Below, one piece after another: positions 1 to 7,152 of a stretch of 30,637 nucleotides of DNA. The translations under genes were made by a program, and so were the position numbers. This DNA is from Rikenellaceae bacterium (GTDB lineage Bacteria; Bacteroidota; Bacteroidia; Bacteroidales; UBA932), in the NCBI GenBank assembly GCA_900767405.1, contig CAAFZB010000057.1, positions 1-30,637 on the forward strand. Reading direction: 5' to 3'. Below the pieces are notes generated by a model. That model saw only the letters and a list, made by a program, of their open reading frames with translations, made no database searches and was not told where the DNA came from. How positions within the stretch are numbered: the stretch's first letter is position 1; the number at the start of each line of letters is the position of its first letter.

Positions 1-425
1 CGGACTGTGTGCCTGGCGTGATGAACCAGCTTGGAATCCTGTCTCTCGAGATGACTATGATGGAGAAAGGCAGACCCTGGCCTTCACTGTCGGTATGCGC
101 AACGTCTTCCCACGACAGTGCGACCCTCAGGATGCAGTATGCCGAGTCTCACGGCGGAAAGGATATGCCTGCATCCGAGGTTAAAGGCTCTCTGCAGTGG
201 CATATGAATTCGGACAGTATGCTCGCAATATTCCCCCTGCAGGACTATCTTGCTATGGACGAGTCCTTGAGGCTCAAGGATTTTGCGGCCGAGAGAATCA
301 ACGAACCCGCAAATCCGGCTCATCACTGGCGCTACCGCGTTCATTTCAACCTCGAAAAGCTTATGGAGGCGGATGGGTTGAATGCCGTGGTATCGGAGAT
401 GGTAGCTTCGTCGGGACGAAAATGA
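1..425 (+). CDS. malQ: 4-alpha-glucanotransferase (amylomaltase), C-terminal part only
   Basis: The reading frame is open from the window edge (first full codon at position 3) to TGA at 423-425, so only about the last 140 residues are present. They read D-C-V-P-G-V-M-N-Q-L-G-I-L-S-L-E, then VCATSSHDSATLR, and end with ERINEPANPAHHWRYRVHF. These match the C-terminal part of GH77 MalQ, in which a T-S-x-H-D-x-x-x-L-R stretch follows the catalytic residues and an ERIN-P-x-x-P-x-x-x-W-R-Y-R stretch lies near the end. The family transfers maltodextrin segments between alpha-1,4-glucans in the cytoplasm. The nucleophile and acid/base residues lie upstream of the window, so activity cannot be judged. 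The stop is 10 nt before the next gene, which suggests cotranscription with it. Confidence 0.86.
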   Translation, partial: DCVPGVMNQLGILSLEMTMMEKGRPWPSLSVCATSSHDSATLRMQYAESHGGKDMPASEVKGSLQWHMNSDSMLAIFPLQDYLAMDESLRLKDFAAERINEPANPAHHWRYRVHFNLEKLMEADGLNAVVSEMVASSGRK

Positions 426-435
426 TTTTTAGGAT

Positions 436-1404
436 ATGAAATACATTGCAGCCATCCTGGCATCGGTGGTGATAGCCTATGTCACTTCCTGGAACGACAG
501 TATGCCCGAGGCTACCAACCTCACCTGCATCAACTATTCGTTCGGCCACGTAAACAAGAAATTCAACGGGGTCACCATCGACAATCCCCGCAAACTCCGC
601 AAAATTGTGCGGCTCAAGAAAAAGAATCCCTCTCTGAAGGTCGTCCTGAGCATAGGCGGATGGGGTAGCGGACGCTTCAGCGAGATGGTTTCCGATCCCG
701 TCCTCAGGGCTAAGTTTGCCCGGGACTGCAAGAGGGTGGTACGCAGGTACAGACTGGACGGAATAGATATCGACTGGGAGTATCCCGGAACTTCGGTAGC
801 AAAGATTTCGTCTGCGCCCACCGACACCGAGAATTACACCCTTATGATGCGCGACATACGCGCGGCCATAGGGCCGGATAAAATTCTGAGCCAGGCCACG
901 GTGGCGTCGGCAAAGTACATCAATTTCGCCGATGTCGAACCGTATGTCGACTACACCAACGTGATGACTTACGATATGGGTGACGAACATACCCACAACT
1001 CTCCTCTGCACAGGTCGGCTTATACTTTGGGAATAGGCGCCGACGAGGGCTTGCAGATGCATATGGACGCTGGAATCCCCGCTTCCAAGATTGTGATGGG
1101 AATGTCTTTCGGCGCCCGTGGAGCAAGGGAATTCCGCCGTCGCTGGAATCCGCGTATGCCTGTGGACAGCCTTCCACAGGGATACAGCTTCTACCGTGAT
1201 ATGGAAGCCGGCGGCAACCCCTGCATAATCGATTCCACCGGCGTTCTGGTTATGGCGTTCGAAGACACGACCTCCATCAGGCTCAAGTCGGAGTATGCTC
1301 TGCAGCAGGGCTTCAAGGGAGCAATGTTCTGGTGCTACGAGGGCGACACCCCCTCCGGCGACCTGCGCCGCACCATCTACCACACCTTTGGCCTGGACAA
1401 ATAG
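436..1404 (+). CDS. Glycoside hydrolase family 18 (chitinase-like / endo-beta-N-acetylglucosaminidase-like) protein
   Basis: A 322-residue single-domain TIM barrel. Residues 71-76 (LSIGGW) are the GH18 SxGG motif. Residues 108-115 (DGIDIDWE) are the DxxDxDxE catalytic motif, with Glu115 the predicted acid and Asp113 its partner. VMTYD (176-180) and the Trp at 299 in AMFWCYEGD complete the substrate-assisted active site on strands 6 and 8. GH18 enzymes cleave beta-1,4 bonds next to GlcNAc in chitin, peptidoglycan-like or N-glycan substrates; which one cannot be told here. The N-terminus is hydrophobic (residues 3-15) but runs directly into the first barrel strand (IAYVTSW), so it is unclear whether it is a cleavable signal. 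No accessory binding domain is present. The gene follows malQ by 10 nt and is followed by a palindromic repeat cluster and a terminator. Confidence 0.85.
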   Translation: MKYIAAILASVVIAYVTSWNDSMPEATNLTCINYSFGHVNKKFNGVTIDNPRKLRKIVRLKKKNPSLKVVLSIGGWGSGRFSEMVSDPVLRAKFARDCKRVVRRYRLDGIDIDWEYPGTSVAKISSAPTDTENYTLMMRDIRAAIGPDKILSQATVASAKYINFADVEPYVDYTNVMTYDMGDEHTHNSPLHRSAYTLGIGADEGLQMHMDAGIPASKIVMGMSFGARGAREFRRRWNPRMPVDSLPQGYSFYRDMEAGGNPCIIDSTGVLVMAFEDTTSIRLKSEYALQQGFKGAMFWCYEGDTPSGDLRRTIYHTFGLDK

Positions 1405-1413
1405 CCGCTTGCC

Positions 1414-1502
1414 GTCATTGCGGGCCTCGGCCCTCCGTCATTGCGGGCCTGACCCGCAATCCCTGGAGGCGAGAGATCCCGAATCAGGGTAAGCGGGATG
1501 AC
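1414..1502. repeat. GTCAT-type palindromic repeats downstream of the GH18 gene
   Basis: The segment holds a half copy (GTCATTGCGGGCCT, from 1414), a complete copy at 1437-1462 with stem TGCGGG/CCCGCA around CCTGA, and a degenerate inverted copy at 1476-1502 with stem ATCCCG/CGGGAT ending in ATGAC. It lies 10 nt after the GH18 stop codon. The same palindrome family occurs at 6291-6594, 7978-8035 and 30427-30624. No coding function is seen. Confidence 0.8.
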
Positions 1503-1544
1503 AAACGGGCGTTTTCAGAAAGTATTGTCACTCAGCAAATTATG

Positions 1545-1579
1545 AAAATCCCTTCCTCAATATCAAGGAAGGGATTTTT
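1545..1579. terminator. Bidirectional intrinsic terminator between GH18 gene and rpiB
   Basis: A perfect 13-bp stem (AAAATCCCTTCCT at 1545-1557, AGGAAGGGATTTT at 1566-1578) encloses an 8-nt loop. The A and T runs of the stem give a U-tract in either direction. It lies between the convergent GH18 gene (plus) and rpiB (minus) and can end both transcripts. Confidence 0.85.
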
Positions 1580-1615
1580 GTAAAGTATTGATTATCAGAC
1601 GTTTTGAAAAACAGC

Positions 1616-2038
1616 TCAGATTTTCTCTACCCGGCGCTGGTGTCTTCCGCCTGCGAACTCGGTGGAAATCCAGGTGCGTATGCAGGCAAGAGCCATACGG
1701 TAAGAGATGAACCTCGCAGGCATTACAAGCACATTGGCGTTGTTGTGCTCCTTGGCAAGGGAAGCCAGAGAGACACCCCATACGAGGGCTGCGCGAACAT
1801 TCTTATGCTTGTTAAGGGTAATGGCCATACCGTTGCCGGTGCCGCAGAGGGCAATTCCGCAATCCACCTCACCGTTGTCGACAGCGGTTCCCAGAGCGTG
1901 CGCGAAATCGGGATAGTCACAGCTGTCCTCGCTGTCGGTACCGAAGTTCACCACGTCATAGCCTTTGCCAAGAAGGTAGCTTATTATCCGGTCCTTATAA
2001 TCGAATCCGGCGTGATCTGAGCATATCCCTATTTTCAT
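1616..2038 (-). CDS. rpiB: Ribose-5-phosphate isomerase B
   Basis: A 140-residue protein of the RpiB/LacA fold, which interconverts ribose 5-phosphate and ribulose 5-phosphate in the non-oxidative pentose phosphate pathway. The start MKIGICSDHAGFDYK has the Asp8-His9 phosphate/sugar pair. Cys65 in LCGTGNGM is the expected catalytic base, and His98 in EHNNANVL is the expected ring-opening residue. Length is typical for the family. The ATG is 1 nt after the pnp stop codon (TAG-T-ATG), so translation is probably coupled to pnp. The C-terminus, GRHQRRVEKI, supplies the basic residues usual at the end of this family. A terminator follows. Confidence 0.95.
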   Translation of the reverse strand: MKIGICSDHAGFDYKDRIISYLLGKGYDVVNFGTDSEDSCDYPDFAHALGTAVDNGEVDCGIALCGTGNGMAITLNKHKNVRAALVWGVSLASLAKEHNNANVLVMPARFISYRMALACIRTWISTEFAGGRHQRRVEKI

Positions 2039-2039
2039 A

Positions 2040-4436
2040 CTAGAATATTTCGTCTACGGGTTCTTTGAAATCGTCGGCAACAGGAGCGGGAGCCTCTTCG
2101 TGACGTGGACGGCGGTCGAAACGACGCTCTCCGCGGTCCTGACGGTCACTTGAACGCTCGCGACGGTCGTTGCGGTCGTGTCCGCCCTGACGGCGCTCTC
2201 CTCCTCTCTCACCGCGGTCGCGGCGGTCTCCCCTTTCGGGACGAGGCTTGCGCTCGGGCTCAACGTAACCCTCGGGCTTTTCGGTGAGGGCGCGCATAGA
2301 AAGACGCATCTTGCCGGTCTTTGCATCTATTTCAAGAAGTTTGACGTCAACCTCGTCGCCAACCTTGAGTACGTCCTCAACCTTGTCGGTCTTGGTCCAG
2401 GCAATCTCGCTTACGTGGAGAAGTCCCTCCTTTCCGGGAAGAATCTCTATGAATGCGCCGAACTCCAGGATGCTTACCACCTTTCCGTGATAAGTCTGTC
2501 CTGCCTCGGGAACTGCGGTGATTCCGTTAATCCAGTCAATTGCCTTCTTCATAGCCTCGGCATCGTTGGAAGCGATATCTACAACACCTACGGTACCTTC
2601 TCCGTTAGGATTGGGTTCTTCATCGATATTGATGGTGGCGCCTGTCTCCTTCTGGATTCTCTGGATTGTCTCTCCACCCTTTCCTATGATTGCACCTATG
2701 AACTCAGATGCAACTACAAGCTGCTGGATGCGGGGAACGAAAGGCTTATAGTCTTCGCGCGGTGCGCTTATGGTCTTGAGCATTTCGCCCATAATGTGCA
2801 TCCTTCCCTGACGGGCCTGCTCCAAAGCCTTCTCCAGAACCTCGTAGCTGAGACCGTCAACCTTGATATCCATCTGAGTTGCAGTGATACCGTCGGCTGT
2901 ACCGGTAACCTTGAAGTCCATATCTCCGAGATGGTCCTCGTCTCCAAGAATGTCGGTAAGGATAGCATAGCGGTCATTGGGATGCTCTGCGTCGGTGATA
3001 AGTCCCATTGCAACTCCGGCAACGGGTTTTGTAATCTGAACACCGGCATCCATAAGAGCGAGGCATCCTCCACAAACCGATGCCATTGAAGATGAGCCGT
3101 TTGACTCGAGGATATCACTTACAATGCGAACTGCATAGGGGAACTCGGGAGCTGTAGGGATTACGGGCTTGAGGGCGCGCAGGGCAAGGTTTCCGTGACC
3201 TATCTCGCGACGGCCCACTCCCCTCTGGCTCTTGGCCTCACCTGTTGCGAACGGAGGGAAATTGTAGTGGAGGACAATCTGCTGGTCGTCCTGAATGAGA
3301 ACCTCGTCGGTTTCCTTCATATCCATCTTGGTTCCCAGGGTTACGCTTGCCAGGGACTGAGTTTCACCGCGGGTGAAGATTGCGCTTCCGTGTGCGCAGG
3401 GCAGATAATCCACTTCGCACCAGATGGGACGCACCTGATTGGTTGCACGGCCGTCCAGACGGCATCCCTCGTCAAGAATCATATTGCGCATCGCCTCTTT
3501 CTCGACTGCGCCGTAGTAGCGGGATGCAAGAGCAACCTTTGTGTTGTATTCCGATACCTGGGCAAGGGAATCGCCCGGCTCTGGGATTGTTGCGATGAAT
3601 TCGTCCTTGATGGCCTTGAAGCCGTCTTCACGCTCGTGCTTGGGTTTTGCGCTCTTTGCAAGGGCGTAGCACTTGTCATAGCAGAAGTCATATACCGCCT
3701 TTTTGAGCTGCTCGTCCTCGACGTCGTGGGGATAGTCCCTCTTGTTGACGTCGGTGCCAAGCTCTTTCATAAGTTCTTTCTGCAGACGGCAATGTCTCTT
3801 TATTTCTTCGTGAGCGAACTTGATTGACTCAAGCATATCGTGCTCGCTGACCTCCTTCATTTCGCCTTCTACCATCATAATGTTTTCTTCGGTAGCGGCT
3901 ACCATAAGTTCGAGGTCGGCCCTCTTCATATCTTCGAAGCCGGGGTTGATTACGAACTTACCGTCGATACGGCATACACGGACCTCAGAGATGGGGCCGA
4001 GGAAAGGAAGGTCTGAAGTTGCAAGGGCGCAGGATGCTGCAAGACCTGCAAGGGCATCGGGCTGGGTATCCTTGTCGGCAGAAATCAGGGTTACGTTAAC
4101 GAATACCTCAAGATGGAAATCATCGGGCCACAGAGGGCGGATGGGGCGGTCGATAAGACGGGAGATAAGAATCTCGTAGTCCGACGACTTGCCTTCTCTC
4201 TTGGTGAATCCACCGGGGAAGCGGCCTGCCGCATAATACTTTTCTTTGTAATCTACCGTGAGGGGCATAAAGTCGGCCCCGTCCTTTACTTCTGTTGCTG
4301 CTGTTACAGTGGCAAGAAGCATAGTGCCACCCATTTTCACTACTGCTGAACCGGCTGCCTGCTTGGCGAGTTTTCCGGTTTCGATTTCAATCACGCGGCC
4401 ATCCGCAAGATTGATTGTTTTCTTAATTACGTTCAT
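2040..4436 (-). CDS. pnp: Polyribonucleotide nucleotidyltransferase (PNPase)
   Basis: A 3'-5' phosphorolytic exoribonuclease of the RNA-decay machinery. Taking the ATG at 4436 the protein has 798 residues. Order: first RNase PH domain (about 1-140), helical linker, second RNase PH domain (about 320-535, with the catalytic DGITATQMDIK segment near 515-525), KH domain with GKGG at 585-588, S1 domain (about 645-717), and an 80-residue tail rich in Arg, Gly, Asp and Glu. A GTG 48 nt upstream is in frame, but the family begins at MNVIKKTINLADGR, so I chose the later ATG. The gene lies downstream of rpsO beyond a terminator and 1 nt upstream of rpiB. The charged tail is low complexity and probably disordered. 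Confidence 0.96.
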   Translation of the reverse strand: MNVIKKTINLADGRVIEIETGKLAKQAAGSAVVKMGGTMLLATVTAATEVKDGADFMPLTVDYKEKYYAAGRFPGGFTKREGKSSDYEILISRLIDRPIRPLWPDDFHLEVFVNVTLISADKDTQPDALAGLAASCALATSDLPFLGPISEVRVCRIDGKFVINPGFEDMKRADLELMVAATEENIMMVEGEMKEVSEHDMLESIKFAHEEIKRHCRLQKELMKELGTDVNKRDYPHDVEDEQLKKAVYDFCYDKCYALAKSAKPKHEREDGFKAIKDEFIATIPEPGDSLAQVSEYNTKVALASRYYGAVEKEAMRNMILDEGCRLDGRATNQVRPIWCEVDYLPCAHGSAIFTRGETQSLASVTLGTKMDMKETDEVLIQDDQQIVLHYNFPPFATGEAKSQRGVGRREIGHGNLALRALKPVIPTAPEFPYAVRIVSDILESNGSSSMASVCGGCLALMDAGVQITKPVAGVAMGLITDAEHPNDRYAILTDILGDEDHLGDMDFKVTGTADGITATQMDIKVDGLSYEVLEKALEQARQGRMHIMGEMLKTISAPREDYKPFVPRIQQLVVASEFIGAIIGKGGETIQRIQKETGATINIDEEPNPNGEGTVGVVDIASNDAEAMKKAIDWINGITAVPEAGQTYHGKVVSILEFGAFIEILPGKEGLLHVSEIAWTKTDKVEDVLKVGDEVDVKLLEIDAKTGKMRLSMRALTEKPEGYVEPERKPRPERGDRRDRGERGGERRQGGHDRNDRRERSSDRQDRGERRFDRRPRHEEAPAPVADDFKEPVDEIF

Positions 4437-4506
4437 TATTGTTTGCTTTACGTCTTCTTTGCGTCCTTGCCTGCGGTTCTCCACCTTTCAGGGCTGTCGC
4501 TTTTTT

Positions 4507-4541
4507 AAAAAAGGGGCGGCGCCGCAACCGGGCACCACCCC
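4507..4541 (-). terminator. Intrinsic terminator after rpsO, upstream of pnp
   Basis: Read on the minus strand, GGGGTGGTGCC (4541-4531) pairs with GGCGCCGCCCC (4523-4513), an 11-bp stem with two G-U pairs and a 7-nt loop. Six Us follow (4512-4507). It lies in the 123-nt gap between rpsO and pnp, so pnp expression probably depends on read-through or on a promoter I could not identify in the gap. Confidence 0.85.
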
Positions 4542-4559
4542 ACTCTTTTCCTATCTTGA

Positions 4560-4835
4560 TTATCGACGGAGACCCAACTCCTTGACGATCTTTCTGTATC
4601 TCTCGATGTCAATCTTCTGGAGATAGTCCAGAACCTGACGTCTCTTACCTACGAGGCGAAGAAGTGAACGGCGTGTAACGACGTCCTTCTTGTTTGCCTT
4701 GACGTGTTCGGTAAGGTGAGCGATACGGTAGGAAAATAAAGCAACTTGACTCTCAGGTGAGCCGGTGTCCTTATTAGACTTCCCGTACTTCGCGAAAATC
4801 TCCTGCTTTTTCTCTGGCATTAAGTATTCAGCCAT
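4560..4835 (-). CDS. rpsO: 30S ribosomal protein S15
   Basis: A 91-residue protein with the S15 core: EIFAKYGKSNKDTGSPESQVALFSYRI split over 12-38, then HLTEHVKANKKD and the C-terminal DIERYRKIVKELGLRR. S15 binds the central domain of 16S rRNA early in 30S assembly. The ATG at 4835 gives a short MAEYL extension; an ATG at 4820 (MPEKKQEIF) is also possible. Family members usually begin a few residues before KKQEIF, so both fit. It is the first gene of a minus-strand group with pnp and rpiB, and has its own promoter upstream and terminator downstream. Confidence 0.96.
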   Translation of the reverse strand: MAEYLMPEKKQEIFAKYGKSNKDTGSPESQVALFSYRIAHLTEHVKANKKDVVTRRSLLRLVGKRRQVLDYLQKIDIERYRKIVKELGLRR

Positions 4836-4892
4836 AGCAGTTAAAATTTTATAAAGTTTGAGCGTTTCTGACCACCGCGGTCAAAAATCGGG

Positions 4893-4924
4893 CAAATATA
4901 GTTAAATTGTTTGTAATTACCAAG
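4893..4924 (-). promoter_or_regulatory. Bacteroidota-type promoter for rpsO
   Basis: On the minus strand a TATATTTG -7 box (4900-4893) fits TAnnTTTG. CTTG (4924-4921) lies 20 nt upstream, one base from the TTTG -33 element. The transcript would start near 4886, giving a leader of about 50 nt. That leader begins with an inverted repeat, TGACC-N5-GGTCA (4869-4883). Confidence 0.65.
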
Positions 4925-4933
4925 AAAGAGATA

Positions 4934-4964
4934 TTTGCTATTATCATTCATATACCTAAATTTG
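4934..4964 (+). promoter_or_regulatory. Bacteroidota-type promoter for the Ntn-hydrolase lipoprotein
   Basis: TTTG at 4934-4937, 19 nt spacer, TAAATTTG at 4957-4964: an exact match to the TTTG-N19/21-TAnnTTTG consensus. Transcription would start near 4970, about 33 nt before the ATG at 5004. This rules out the in-frame upstream ATG at 4935, which lies inside the promoter. Confidence 0.75.
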
Positions 4965-5003
4965 CATTTTGTAAAAACAATTAAGACATTAAATCGCCCG
5001 ATT

Positions 5004-6272
5004 ATGAAGAGAGCCTTCTTCTTCCTAGCCGTATTGTGCAGCGTCATCACGACAGCCTGTCACAAGAATATCGACCCCGACGACAAAGGCCGTTGCAACA
5101 CGGCAATCGCAGACTATCTGTACGGTGTCGAATACGATGACTACGATTTCAAAGCCTGCAAGGATTATTTTGACAGTCAGTACATTCCCTCCGATTTCGG
5201 ATGCTCCGAGGTTCGCCGCGGCAACTTTGTCGGCCGCAACCTGGACTGGTATATCAACAAGAATGCATCTGCCATAATCAAAATCAATCATACCGACGAA
5301 CATTATGCATCCATAGGTATGGTCGGGTGCTTCCCCCAGTTCAGCAACGACGTCGCAAAGACTGGAGAATTCAACGAAGTTTACAAATACCTGCCTTTCA
5401 AAACCGAGGACGGGGTGAATGAACACGGCCTGTATGTAGGCGTGAATGTCGTTCCTACAGGCGAAACGTCATTCGAGCCGACCTCCTGGAGATTCGGCGA
5501 ATACGGACACGGGGCGGCCAATACCAACCCTTCGGCCCCTCTGACCTGCTGCGTCAACTACCTGCCCAGGATTCTGCTCGACAAGGCAAGAACCGTCGAA
5601 GAAGCCAAGGAGATTATCAGGAACACAAACTGGACAGACCCCAAGGATTACCCTCACAAGGGAGAGAGCCAGTCTTTCCACTGGCTTATCTGCGATGCCA
5701 AGTCCAGCTGCGTCCTGGAGTTTATGGACAGCAAGCCTGTCTTCACCGAAAACGATACTATCGACAAGCCGTCGTTCGCTACGGTAATGACCAATTTCTG
5801 CAACTGTCTTTGGGAAAAAGGGATTTTCCAGACCAACGGCATAGGTTACGAGCGTTGGGACAAACTCAAGAAGAACTACGAGCTCTACGACCTCTCATTC
5901 GAAGGTATGCAGAACCTGATGAAGGGAGTATGGTACTCGAAATCCTATACCGAACCCGACGGGTCCAGGTATTTCTGGCTGACCGAGTTCTCCAGCAACG
6001 AGTTTCCGGCCGAGACCCTGTACAAGAACTACGATTTGTTCAACAATAAATCATTCATCAAGATAGTCAATGACAGGAGGACACTCTTCAAAGACAGGAT
6101 TGGCTGGTACACCGACGAATGTGAACTGTGGTTCACGACCCATACGAGCATCTACAATATGGACACGAAGACTATGCGGGTTATTGTCCACGAAGGATAC
6201 AGTGGTATGAAGGATTTCTTCGAAGCCAGCTTCGACACCCACTTCGAAAAGCCCCTGGAAAAGCTTCGCTAA
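5004..6272 (+). CDS. Lipoprotein of the choloylglycine hydrolase / linear amide C-N hydrolase (Ntn hydrolase) family
   Basis: A 422-residue protein. MKRAFFFLAVLCSVITTAC is a type II signal with lipid-modified Cys19. Family marks follow: Cys67 as the likely N-terminal nucleophile, GRNLDW (77-82), NEHGLYVGVN (139-148), a RILLDKARTVEEAKEII helix, HWLICDAKSSCVLEF, and ATVMTN. The fold covers bile salt hydrolases, penicillin V acylases and acid-ceramidase-like amidases, so a linear amide is the predicted substrate; bile salt, N-acyl amino acid or lipid amides cannot be separated from sequence. The start was chosen from the lipobox and the promoter. For activity the chain would have to be cut before Cys67, which would remove a 48-residue lipid-anchored propeptide. 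It is transcribed alone, divergent from rpsO. Confidence 0.82.
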   Translation: MKRAFFFLAVLCSVITTACHKNIDPDDKGRCNTAIADYLYGVEYDDYDFKACKDYFDSQYIPSDFGCSEVRRGNFVGRNLDWYINKNASAIIKINHTDEHYASIGMVGCFPQFSNDVAKTGEFNEVYKYLPFKTEDGVNEHGLYVGVNVVPTGETSFEPTSWRFGEYGHGAANTNPSAPLTCCVNYLPRILLDKARTVEEAKEIIRNTNWTDPKDYPHKGESQSFHWLICDAKSSCVLEFMDSKPVFTENDTIDKPSFATVMTNFCNCLWEKGIFQTNGIGYERWDKLKKNYELYDLSFEGMQNLMKGVWYSKSYTEPDGSRYFWLTEFSSNEFPAETLYKNYDLFNNKSFIKIVNDRRTLFKDRIGWYTDECELWFTTHTSIYNMDTKTMRVIVHEGYSGMKDFFEASFDTHFEKPLEKLR

Positions 6273-6290
6273 CATCTCTATGCAGCATGA

Positions 6291-6594
6291 GATCCCGGAT
6301 CAGGTCCGGGATGACCTGCTATTGCGGGCGACCCTTTGTCATTGCGGGCTTGACCATTCGTCATTGCGGTGTCCCTCTTCGTCACCCCGGACCTGATCCG
6401 GGGTCCCTCCGTCGTTGCGGGCTTGACCATTCGTCATTGCGGTGTCCCTCTTCGTCACCCCAGACCTGATCCGGGGTCCCTCCGTCGTTGCGGGCCTGAC
6501 CATTCGTCATTGCGGGCGACCCTTTGTCATTGCGGGCGACCCTTTGTCGTTGCGGTCCTCGGCCCTTTGTCATTGCGGGCTTGACCCGCAATCC
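6291..6594. repeat. Cluster of GTCAT-type palindromes with a 73-bp tandem composite repeat
   Basis: The gap between the Ntn hydrolase gene and the minus-strand OMP gene is filled with palindromes. An inverted GATCCCGGATCAGGTCCGGG copy lies at 6291-6315. Two direct 73-bp units (6342-6414 and 6415-6487) each combine a half palindrome, TTGCGGGCTTGACC, with a full GTCACCCCGGACCTGATCCG palindrome (6381-6406 and 6454-6479). A partial third unit starts at 6488. A complete GTCATTGCGGGCTTGACCCG copy ends the array at 6569-6594. The two full units differ at a single base that I can see. Frames across the region encode only repeat-derived peptides, so I call no gene. No classic U-tract terminator was seen for either flanking gene. 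Confidence 0.88.
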
Positions 6595-6604
6595 CTCCGG
6601 GCCC

Positions 6605-7099
6605 CTACAGGCTGAAGCAGAAACCTATGCTGACGGTCTCTGTGTTCACTCTTGCCGACCAGCCTCCACTTCCGACCCCCTGATAGACTTTGACCGAATA
6701 ACCGAAAGCGCCGACGTGCGCCGTCATCAACACTTTTTCGGCTATCCTGAACGACAGTCCGGGTCGGATATACGCAGCGTATGACTGGTATCCCGACGAA
6801 AAATGTAACGGTGTCTGAAGAGACAGGAACAGGTAGAAAAAATCCTGGATATTTACCAGGTCGCCCCTGAGATAAGGCGTTATGCCGAATGAATTCTGCA
6901 GGCTCCTGTAAGACAGCGTTCCGCCTACGGTCAGGTGCGGATTGAATCTGTATCCCACTTCGGGAGCTATCACCACACCAAACCTCTTTTCGCTCCCTGA
7001 GCTGATGGAAAGTCCCAGGTTACCTCCGAAATACAACTGCGCCTTTGCACTCAAGGCAAACCCCAGCATCAACAAGACCAAGATGATTTTTCTTTTCAT
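6605..7099 (-). CDS. Small outer-membrane beta-barrel protein
   Basis: A 164-residue protein starting MKRKIILVLLMLGFALSAKAQ, a type I signal peptide with AKA|Q cleavage near residue 20. The rest alternates polar and hydrophobic residues in short strands separated by Gly/Asn turns (YFGGNLGLSISSG, EVGYRFNPHLTVGGTLSYR, HVGAFGYSVKVYQGVGSGG), as in eight-stranded OmpX/OmpW-like barrels of Bacteroidota. No catalytic motif or named family is recognisable. An ATG 54 nt upstream is in frame, but the signal peptide fixes the start at 7099. It is transcribed alone, divergent from the HAD gene, and ends 11 nt from a palindrome copy. Confidence 0.75.
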   Translation of the reverse strand: MKRKIILVLLMLGFALSAKAQLYFGGNLGLSISSGSEKRFGVVIAPEVGYRFNPHLTVGGTLSYRSLQNSFGITPYLRGDLVNIQDFFYLFLSLQTPLHFSSGYQSYAAYIRPGLSFRIAEKVLMTAHVGAFGYSVKVYQGVGSGGWSARVNTETVSIGFCFSL

Positions 7100-7106
7100 A
7101 TCTGCG

Positions 7107-7114
7107 CAAATGTA
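7107..7114 (-). promoter_or_regulatory. -7 box of the OMP gene promoter
   Basis: On the minus strand the sequence is TACATTTG, matching TAnnTTTG. I see no good TTTG -33 element at 19-21 nt. The box ends only 7 nt before the ATG at 7099, so the transcript would be almost leaderless. It sits back to back with the plus-strand box at 7116-7123. Confidence 0.45.
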
Positions 7115-7115
7115 G

Positions 7116-7123
7116 TAAATTTG
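7116..7123 (+). promoter_or_regulatory. -7 box of the HAD gene promoter
   Basis: TAAATTTG matches TAnnTTTG; the -33 position holds TTTT (7093-7096), 19 nt upstream. The predicted start is about 23 nt before the ATG at 7153. Confidence 0.5.
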
Positions 7124-7152
7124 GAAGATATATTTTACCCCAAACCCTGCCA

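Noticed and set aside
361..1383. A 340-codon minus-strand frame opposite the GH18 gene
   Set aside because: The plus-strand frame has complete GH18 motifs; the antisense frame has none.
4437..4484. Upstream GTG start for pnp
   Set aside because: Adds residues not found in the family; the ATG at 4436 begins the conserved N-terminus.
4935..5003. Upstream ATG for the Ntn-hydrolase gene
   Set aside because: It lies within the promoter (TTTG at 4934, TAAATTTG at 4957) and would bury the lipoprotein signal.
6369..6591. Short open frames over the repeat cluster at 6.4-6.6 kb
   Set aside because: They translate palindromes in several frames (HCGVPLRHPGPDPGS and similar) and have no start signals.
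6291..6594. CRISPR array
   Set aside because: Repeats are palindromes at 73-bp period with no unique spacers of constant length and no cas genes; the spacers are themselves repeats.
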